Assembly: GCA_009903905.1 (NCBI GenBank)
Contig: WYEI01000262.1
Coordinates: 1 to 9,933 of the forward strand
Direction of reading: 5' to 3'
Length of the DNA: 9,933 nucleotides
Source: Pyrobaculum sp.
GTDB lineage: Archaea; Thermoproteota; Thermoprotei; Thermoproteales; Thermoproteaceae
Of this stretch, positions 5,791-9,933 are shown piece after piece. How positions within the stretch are numbered: the first letter of the stretch is position 1; every line of letters begins with the position of its first letter. The translations under genes were made by a program, and so were the position numbers. Under the pieces are notes generated by a model. That model saw only the letters and a list, made by a program, of their open reading frames with translations. It made no database searches and was not told the origin of the DNA.

Positions 5791-5900
5791 ATAGGCTAAT
5801 ATTGAATCTATTGAATCAAAACGCTGAGCATGGTCTATACGTGGAACTAGCAACAGTCAACATGGGAATTTGCTTAGATCTCAGGCTACACAGACGATAG
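5787..5900 (+). CDS. 37-codon ORF overlapping the PaRep2b stop
   Basis: An ATGA overlap joins the PaRep2b stop to a frame beginning MNRLILNLLNQNAEHGLYVE and ending in a TAG nine bases before the tRNA-like gene. A four-base overlap is the usual coupling arrangement in archaeal operons, which makes it more than a random frame. The product looks like the first helix of a larger protein and may be a gene start truncated at the tRNA-like boundary. ATTGAATC occurs twice in tandem near its start. No family is recognised. Confidence 0.35.
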   Translation: MNRLILNLLNQNAEHGLYVELATVNMGICLDLRLHRR

Positions 5901-5908
5901 CTAGAGGG

Positions 5909-5979
5909 TGGATCGACCGGGACTTGAACCAGGGTCGTCCGCACGCCAGGCAGACATCCTTCCGCTAGACTACCAACTC
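5909..5979 (-). tRNA. tRNA-like gene, nominal anticodon GGC, probably degenerate
   Basis: The minus strand folds as a 71-base tRNA. The D arm begins UAGUCUAGCGGAAGGAUG. The anticodon stem is UCUGC/GCGGA with loop CUGGCGU, so the nominal anticodon is GGC (Ala). The variable loop has four bases, and the T arm has loop UUCAAGU. Defects are an A2-C71 mismatch and several G-U pairs in the acceptor stem (GAGUUGG with UCGAUCC), and a U-C mismatch in the T stem (CCUGG/CCCGG). No CCA is encoded. The body resembles archaeal Gly or Glu type tRNAs more than the usual Ala tRNA, and the anticodon arm lies a few changes from a Gly(GCC) arm, although a G3-U70 pair, the alanine identity mark, is present. A tRNA pseudogene is the likeliest reading. 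The well-placed TATA box leaves open a functional, odd tRNA. Confidence 0.55.
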
Positions 5980-6000
5980 CGCCGTTTTGTTACTCTGTGT

Positions 6001-6010
6001 TTATTTTTTC
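6001..6010 (-). promoter_or_regulatory. TATA-like box of the tRNA-like gene
   Basis: On the minus strand GAAAAAATAA lies about 27 bases before the first tRNA base at 5979, the expected distance for transcription starting at or very near the mature 5' end. Confidence 0.45.
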
Positions 6011-6070
6011 ATCCCACCAACTTGGCAGACGCTGTGCGTCGCCTCCCCGCTGGCTCTAGAACGGGCCGCT

Positions 6071-6494
6071 GAAGACGAGGACCACAGAACCGCCCGATGG
6101 GCGGGTGGTCCGGGGTTCGGGTTTCCGGGAGGGTCCTCTTGCCGGGGCCTTTCGACATTGCGGCTAAGGCGTCTAGTATAGGGGTTGCCTTCCTCTCGAG
6201 GAGGAGTTCGGGGAGAGGGTGTCGGTCTGTGGGTTGGTACGGGACTACAGGCTTTGGCGATACCTCGTAAGGGACCAGACATGTTGCACCTCTTGGAGGG
6301 GAAGAGAACGGTGTCTAAAGAAAAGCCCTCTATACCTCGCCAAGAGGGTCGAGACGCTCACCTTGATTATACACTCCATAGAGGACTACGGGACGCGGCT
6401 TGACAAAGCTCTGCCTTTCTTCACAGCCCTTAAGCTCCACGGCGTGGAGACTAAGCCCGGAGAAGACGAGCTCACCTTGAAGGGGAAGCCTTGA
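6071..6494 (+). pseudogene. Multiply frameshifted remnant of an unidentified gene
   Basis: Protein-like segments in changing frames follow one another. They include PFDIAAKASSIGVAFLS (from about 6148), EEEFGERVSV then DYRLWRYLVRD (to about 6280), MLHLLEGKRTVSKEKPS in another frame (6281-6331), and YLAKRVETLTLIIHSIEDYG to a stop at 6494. The last frame is open from a GTG at 6219 for 91 codons, so an annotator might call a hypothetical protein there. Joined across about three frame changes, the pieces give a plausible continuous protein. The family is not recognised. It precedes gatD but has no clear promoter, and gatD has its own TATA box. Confidence 0.45.
6079..6111 (+). repeat. Strong GC-rich hairpin with a one-sided bulge
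   Basis: GGACCAC (6079-6085) pairs perfectly with GTGGTCC (6105-6111). Inside, after a four-base AGAA bulge on the left arm only, CCGCCC (6090-6095) pairs with GGGCGG (6099-6104) around a GAT loop. Thirteen base pairs with one bulge is strong, but the stretch lies in a GC-rich gene remnant and may be incidental. Confidence 0.5.
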
Positions 6495-6509
6495 CGCCGG
6501 GTGGAGAAC

Positions 6510-6515
6510 TTTTAA
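6510..6515 (+). promoter_or_regulatory. TATA box of gatD
   Basis: TTTTAA lies about 28 bases before the gatD ATG. GGAAAGGT directly abuts the ATG and is too close to act as a normal ribosome binding site, so a short or absent leader is likely. Confidence 0.5.
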
Positions 6516-6540
6516 GAGATCCTCAACTGGCTGGAAAGGT

Positions 6541-7794
6541 ATGTACCGCAGAGTTAAACTGGTGCTGGACAACGGCGACGTCTTCGAAGGAGTGTTGATC
6601 CCGCCGACGCAGTTCAGCGAACCAGACGTGGTGGTGGTGAAGCTTAGAAACGGCTACAACGTGGGGTTTAGGAGGGGCAGGGTCAAGGAGGTGGTGGACC
6701 TGGGAGAGGTGCAGTCCCCGGAGGCCGCGGGGCGTGACCTGCCGAGGGTGGAGGGGGAGAAGGTGTGGCTTCTGGCGACTGGGGGCACCATCTTGTCCCG
6801 GGTTGACTACGTGACCGGCGGCGTCTACCCCACCCTAAGCGTGGAGTACCTCTTTGAGGTGCTGGGCGGCTTGGAGGCGCCTATAGAGGCTGAGCAGGTC
6901 GCGGCGAAGTTCAGCGAAGACATGACCCCCTCCGTGTGGTCCCAGATAGCGGCTAGGGTGGGGGAGGCCCTCCAGAGAGGGGCGCGGGGCGTGGTGGTTC
7001 TCCACGGCACAGACACCATGCACTACACCGCGGCAGCCCTGGCCTTCGCCTTCAGAAGCGCGCCGGGGCCCATAGCGCTGGTGGGGGCGCAGAGGTCGAG
7101 TGACAGGCCCTCCACAGACGCCGTCCTCAACCTAAAGGCCGCAATCGCGGTGGCGGCCAGGGCGCCCTTTGCCGAGTCTGTCGTCGTTATGCACAAGGCC
7201 AGTAGCGACAGCGTAATAGCAGTGCATAGGGGGACCAGGGTTAGGAAGATGCACACCTCCAGGCGCGACGCCTTCCAGTCCATAAACGCGGCGCCGATTG
7301 CTGAGTACCACCCGGAGAAGGACCTGCTTCAAGTAAACGCGGAGGAGTACAAGGCCAGGGGCCCGCTGGACTACACGACGAAGTTCGAGGAGGCCGTGGC
7401 GCTGGTCAAGTTCTTCCCAGGGATGCACCCCTGCCTCCTGGAGGTTCTACTCGACGTGGGGATCAAGGGGGTCGTCATGGAGGGGACCGGCTTCGGCCAC
7501 GTGGGCGAGTACCTCCTGCCCTCCATCAAGAAGCTCGTAGATGCGGGGGTCGTCATCGCCATGACGAGCCAGACCATATACGGCAGGACAAACCTCTACG
7601 TGTACAGGAGGGGCCGCGAGCTCCTCTCGCTTGGCGTCGTGCCGCTTGAGGACATGTTGCCCGAGGCGGCGTACGCCAAGATGAGCTGGGCCCTGGCCAA
7701 CTTCAGGAGGGAGGATGTCCCAGCCGTGTTGAGGACGCCTCATGCGTATGAGATAAGCCCTAGGTCGGACCCGCTGGTCTTCGGCGTGCCATGA
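6541..7794 (+). CDS. gatD: GatD, glutamyl-tRNA(Gln) amidotransferase subunit D
   Basis: GatD is the asparaginase-like subunit of the archaeal GatDE complex, which amidates Glu-tRNA(Gln) to Gln-tRNA(Gln). GatD releases ammonia from Gln or Asn, and GatE passes it to the activated glutamate. This 417-residue protein has the N-terminal small beta domain (1-60, VKLVLDNGDVFEGVLIPP) that separates GatD from plain asparaginases, then the two asparaginase domains. The active site is complete: T83 in ATGGTI, T157 and D158 in LHGTDTM, and K236 in RKMHTS before RRDAFQS. The C-terminal half has the usual EGTGFGHV and AMTSQTIYGRTN. The length matches the family. gatE is not in the window. The stop overlaps the next start by four bases (ATGA), so the HD-domain gene is very likely co-transcribed. 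Confidence 0.96.
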   Translation: MYRRVKLVLDNGDVFEGVLIPPTQFSEPDVVVVKLRNGYNVGFRRGRVKEVVDLGEVQSPEAAGRDLPRVEGEKVWLLATGGTILSRVDYVTGGVYPTLSVEYLFEVLGGLEAPIEAEQVAAKFSEDMTPSVWSQIAARVGEALQRGARGVVVLHGTDTMHYTAAALAFAFRSAPGPIALVGAQRSSDRPSTDAVLNLKAAIAVAARAPFAESVVVMHKASSDSVIAVHRGTRVRKMHTSRRDAFQSINAAPIAEYHPEKDLLQVNAEEYKARGPLDYTTKFEEAVALVKFFPGMHPCLLEVLLDVGIKGVVMEGTGFGHVGEYLLPSIKKLVDAGVVIAMTSQTIYGRTNLYVYRRGRELLSLGVVPLEDMLPEAAYAKMSWALANFRREDVPAVLRTPHAYEISPRSDPLVFGVP

Positions 7795-8321
7795 CGGATC
7801 TGCTGGCTGTGGCAGATACGCTCTGTAAGACGCCTAGGGTGGGCTGGCTCCAGCGAGGCGTGGGAGATGCCGAGACCGTCTGCGCACACTCCCTCCTCGT
7901 CATTTTGCTGGCGGGGGAGATCGCGGCGAGGCTAAATGCGGAGGGGGCAGACGTGGACTTGGCCGAGGTGCTTGCAGTGGCGGCCGTCCACGACTTGGCG
8001 GAGGCGGTTCTGGGGCATCCGGGCAGGGAGGTGCGGGATAGACTGCGGTGGGAGGAGGTGGAGGAAGATGTGTTTAGAAGGGAGTTCCCGCACCTCGCGG
8101 AGCTGTTTCGGTGGTACCGCTACGAGACAAACACGGTGGGGCGGATCGTGGCCTTCGCCGACAAGCTCGCCACATTAATAAGGGCGTGCCGCTACAGGCA
8201 ACTGGGGCATCACACCGACGACTTAATAAGAGGCCTCCACAAGAAGCTCCTGGCATACGACGACCTCGCGCATCTGCTCGATTACTACCTGACGCAGTAC
8301 TGCCCAGGCCTCACCCCCTAG
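7791..8321 (+). CDS. HD-domain phosphohydrolase, YfbR/HDDC2 type
   Basis: This 176-residue protein carries the HD-domain metal-binding set: H33 (VCAHSLLV), H67 and D68 (AVHDLAEAVLGH), E71, and D124 (AFADKLATLIRA). The order and spacing match the YfbR/HDDC2 group (COG1896), whose studied members are 5'-deoxynucleotidases that act on deoxynucleoside monophosphates with a divalent metal. The substrate here cannot be told from sequence. It overlaps the gatD stop by four bases and has no promoter of its own, which indicates translational coupling; a functional tie to tRNA amidation is not evident. Its 3' end overlaps the end of the opposite-strand ZPR1 gene by 11 bases. Confidence 0.85.
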   Translation: MTDLLAVADTLCKTPRVGWLQRGVGDAETVCAHSLLVILLAGEIAARLNAEGADVDLAEVLAVAAVHDLAEAVLGHPGREVRDRLRWEEVEEDVFRREFPHLAELFRWYRYETNTVGRIVAFADKLATLIRACRYRQLGHHTDDLIRGLHKKLLAYDDLAHLLDYYLTQYCPGLTP

Positions 8322-8850
8322 CCTCGTCAAGGTGCTCGACCCTGACGGTTTCTTGACGGTACGGCATTATGAAGGATTTGCCGAGGGGATCCTCCACGAC
8401 TAGGGTGAAGCCGCCTTCTTCTATTTTCCTATGAACCCTCTCAATGAATCGTTCAACTTCCTCTGCTGTTTCGGGCTGTAGTAGCTTCAGTCTCTCCGCG
8501 TAGTCGATGACTTTGTACATGAACCCCTCCACAGTGGTGATGAAGCTCTCGGCTTGTGTCCCTGGCTCGAGGGAGAAGCCGAGGTCCGGCGAGTGGATGA
8601 TGCCTGTTTTGCTTCTAATTAGGAAGGACTTGGCCACGTCTAGGCCGTCCTTCGCTGTGAATATGACGCGGGTGGGCCGCCCCACCTCTGCGTATTCTAC
8701 GTCAAAAAGCCTGTAGCCGCAGGCGGAGCAGTACCCGCTCTGTATCAGCACGTTGCCGAAGAAGGGGGTTTCGTAGAGAAGCTCCACGTATCTGAAGGTC
8801 TTGGAGCCGCAGACCGGGCACGTCACCTCTCCGCTGAAGACTACGGTCAC
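8311..8850 (-). CDS. ZPR1-type zinc-finger protein
   Basis: This is the single ZPR1 module found in archaea: a four-Cys zinc finger CPVCG (C11, C14) and CSACGYR (C41, C44) with spacing C-x2-C-x26-C-x2-C, followed by the beta domain with DVAKSFLIRSKTGIIHSPDL and the typical LEPGTQAESFITTVEG. Eukaryotic ZPR1 contains two such modules and binds elongation factor 1A, helping it fold; the archaeal role is probably related but unproven. The frame is open to about 9069, but I choose GTG at 8850 (VTVVFSGEVTCPVCG, 179 residues) because the TATA box lies just upstream at 8868-8877, inside any longer version. An ATG at 8881 would add ten residues encoded by the promoter itself. Confidence 0.88.
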   Translation of the reverse strand: MTVVFSGEVTCPVCGSKTFRYVELLYETPFFGNVLIQSGYCSACGYRLFDVEYAEVGRPTRVIFTAKDGLDVAKSFLIRSKTGIIHSPDLGFSLEPGTQAESFITTVEGFMYKVIDYAERLKLLQPETAEEVERFIERVHRKIEEGGFTLVVEDPLGKSFIMPYRQETVRVEHLDEARG

Positions 8851-8867
8851 GGCGGGGGCGGGGCAAT

Positions 8868-8877
8868 AATTTAAAAA
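8868..8877. promoter_or_regulatory. Shared bidirectional TATA element
   Basis: AATTTAAAAA contains the symmetric core TTTAAA. It lies about 23 bases before the ZPR1 GTG on the minus strand and about 25 bases before the ATG at 8897 on the plus strand. The starts of the two genes are only 46 bases apart, so one element apparently serves both. Confidence 0.55.
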
Positions 8878-8896
8878 CATGTCGATATTGCCGCCC

Positions 8897-9163
8897 ATGG
8901 ACAAGTTCGACGTTGCCGTCGGCTTCGCCGTGCTTATCTTCATATCGCTGGTACTCAGCGGGCTCTGGTCCATCTTCGACCCAGCCAGGCCCTTCTGCAA
9001 CACGCTTCTGGGCTTCGTCATACTGGGCGTCCTCGCGGGGGGCTCCCTCCTGCTCGCCAGGTGGTACAAGTCCCTTGAGACAATAGGCGCCGCGTTGACG
9101 GTGCTCTATCTCATTGCCATGTGGATAGTCTTCGCCAGCCCAGGCGTGTTGCAGTACTGCTAG
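8897..9163 (+). CDS. Small three-helix membrane protein, function unknown
   Basis: The 88-residue product has three hydrophobic segments, near residues 5-24 (VAVGFAVLIFISLVLSGLW), 36-53 and 63-79, with short charged links, so a small integral membrane protein is clear. No family is recognised. I prefer the ATG at 8897 to the in-frame ATG at 8879 because the shared TATA box is about 25 bases before 8897 and almost touches 8879. The two Cys (near residue 34 and the last residue) could face the outside. It diverges from ZPR1 under a common promoter, which may mean similar expression but does not show a shared function. Confidence 0.6.
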   Translation: MDKFDVAVGFAVLIFISLVLSGLWSIFDPARPFCNTLLGFVILGVLAGGSLLLARWYKSLETIGAALTVLYLIAMWIVFASPGVLQYC

Positions 9164-9232
9164 TGAGCTCAAGCCAACCCCGGGTACCCGGGCTGTGAGC
9201 CCCCAGGCGGCGGCAGAAGGTACTGACAGTAC
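9151..9232. repeat. Cluster of short perfect palindromes
   Basis: GCAGTACTGC (9151-9160, over the last codons of the membrane protein), GAGCTC (9165-9170), the 14-base CCCGGGTACCCGGG (9179-9192) flanked by GCTCA and TGAGC, and GTACT-GAC-AGTAC (9220-9232) follow each other within 82 bases. AGTAC recurs in the first and last. Some may form a terminator-like hairpin for the gene before, or operator sites just before the TATA box at 9239. Confidence 0.55.
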
Positions 9233-9238
9233 ATTAAC

Positions 9239-9246
9239 TTTATAAA
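9239..9246 (+). promoter_or_regulatory. TATA box of the single-pass membrane protein gene
   Basis: TTTATAAA is centred about 24 bases before the ATG at 9266 and only about 18 before the GTG at 9260, which favours the ATG. Confidence 0.6.
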
Positions 9247-9265
9247 TCTCGGACACGGCGTGCCT

Positions 9266-9817
9266 ATGCCTACAAGAAGCGAAAAGAAGAAGAGGCGCGG
9301 AAAAATTTTCATAATAGCGCTGGCCGCTCTCATATTTGCCGAGACGGGCTACATTCTGGGAACTACAGGCATTGGCCACATCATCTTCGGACCTGGAGGC
9401 GCCGCATCTGTAGACTTCTCCGCTGTTCTGTCTGCCTCTGAGGCGTATGTGTTCTTCAACGGTACGGTGACTAGAGGCAGGCCTGAGTATTACCGTGACG
9501 CCTATGTCTACGTGGTGGCTTACACCCCCGGCGTCTCTCTCCCAAACGCCGTGGTTATGAAACTGACATTCGACGCCGCTGAGAGACCTGTCTACGTGTT
9601 GCCAATACCCCGGACAAGTGGTGTCATCGCCCCACAGGACTTTGCAGACGTCTTGCCTGACAATGCAAAAAACCCCGTGGTGTTATTGATATATCCCATG
9701 GATAAAATAAGCCTCGTAGAAGGATGGGTCCAGGGCATAAAAGATCTGCCACAAGGCTTCTACATAAGGATTCATCTTGTAGAGGGTAAGCCTGTGAGTG
9801 CTGTATCTATCGCCTAG
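9266..9817 (+). CDS. Single-pass membrane protein, function unknown
   Basis: The 183-residue protein begins with a very basic head (RSEKKKRRGK) and one hydrophobic helix (about residues 13-33, IFIIALAALIFAETGYILG), so by the positive-inside rule the rest, about 150 residues, should lie outside the cell. That part is rich in beta-forming residues (AYVFFNGTVTRG, AYVYVVAYTPGV, PVVLLIYPMDKI) and contains no Cys. No catalytic motif or family is recognised. GTG at 9260 would add only two residues. The gene is convergent with the partial gene at the right edge, and the two stop codons share one CTAG. Confidence 0.65.
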   Translation: MPTRSEKKKRRGKIFIIALAALIFAETGYILGTTGIGHIIFGPGGAASVDFSAVLSASEAYVFFNGTVTRGRPEYYRDAYVYVVAYTPGVSLPNAVVMKLTFDAAERPVYVLPIPRTSGVIAPQDFADVLPDNAKNPVVLLIYPMDKISLVEGWVQGIKDLPQGFYIRIHLVEGKPVSAVSIA

Positions 9818-9933
9818 GGCTCCACAGAGGTGCAGTTCTCTGGGGCTCCGCCTCTTGCGATTATCTCGAGGGATTCTCTGTCAGATATTGAACAGTAGAA
9901 CACGGGGGTTCCCAGAGCCGCTATGGCCAATCC
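9814..9933 (-). CDS. C-terminal end of a minus-strand gene, cut by the window edge
   Basis: A frame open from the right edge gives 39 residues ending at TAG (9814-9816). It includes ALGTPVFYCSISDRESLEII and ends GGAPENCTSVEP, with two Cys. It reads like a genuine protein end, and the convergent arrangement with overlapping stops supports it. The stretch is too short to assign a family. Confidence 0.5.
   Translation of the reverse strand, partial: GLAIAALGTPVFYCSISDRESLEIIARGGAPENCTSVEP

Noticed and set aside
5909..5979. tRNA on the plus strand
   Set aside because: The T loop and D arm sequences are canonical only on the minus strand; the plus reading lacks U33 and a proper T loop.
6000..6220. 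Minimal RNase P RNA or SRP RNA
   Set aside because: There is a strong hairpin, but I could not find the conserved core motifs of either RNA.
8702..9379. Minus-strand open frame of 225 codons across three genes
   Set aside because: It crosses two plus-strand membrane protein genes and part of ZPR1; the composition is that of a shadow frame.

Overview
The window looks like chromosomal DNA of a hyperthermophilic crenarchaeon, most likely Pyrobaculum or a close relative in the Thermoproteales. The signs are many AT-rich TATA boxes (TTTAAA/TTATA type) about 23-29 bases before start codons with almost no 5' leader, archaeal-type genes (GatD, RtcB, an archaeal ZPR1 homologue, a type IV pilin-like protein), a TnpB-type transposase end, and a protein I recognise as PaRep2b, a repeat protein family described from Pyrobaculum aerophilum. 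All identifications rest on motif reading alone; no database was searched.

Left part (1-3332), mostly housekeeping. The C-terminal part of a TnpB protein runs in from the left edge, and its stop codon overlaps the start of hisA (histidine biosynthesis). hisA converges on rtcB (RNA ligase, minus strand) across a bidirectional T-run. rtcB is divergent from a small type IV pilin-like secreted or membrane protein; the spacer between them holds an unassigned TATA box and a GC-rich hairpin.

Middle part (3333-6540), an accessory and partly decayed island. In order it holds: a 45-codon N-terminal stump resembling an S9 (acylaminoacyl-type) peptidase; a small zinc-metallopeptidase-like gene that has lost its first zinc-ligand His and carries a frameshift near its end; a 350-base stretch with direct and inverted repeats; a leaderless 15-codon mini-ORF whose stop overlaps the start of a 483-residue PaRep2b-like protein; a 37-codon ORF overlapping its stop; a degenerate tRNA-like gene on the minus strand with a well-placed TATA box, its 3' end facing the PaRep2b unit; and a multiply frameshifted gene remnant.

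Right part (6541-9933), ordered genes again. gatD (Glu-tRNA(Gln) amidotransferase subunit D) overlaps an HD-domain hydrolase by four bases and the two probably form an operon. The hydrolase ends tail to tail with a ZPR1-type zinc-finger gene. ZPR1 and a three-helix membrane protein diverge from one shared TATA element. A cluster of palindromes lies before a single-pass membrane protein, whose stop codon shares a CTAG with the stop of a minus-strand gene running off the right edge.

The most unusual part is the PaRep2b unit with its small overlapping ORFs, upstream repeats, LAGLIDADG-like motif and neighbouring tRNA-like gene. It could be one mobile or formerly mobile unit, but that is inference.
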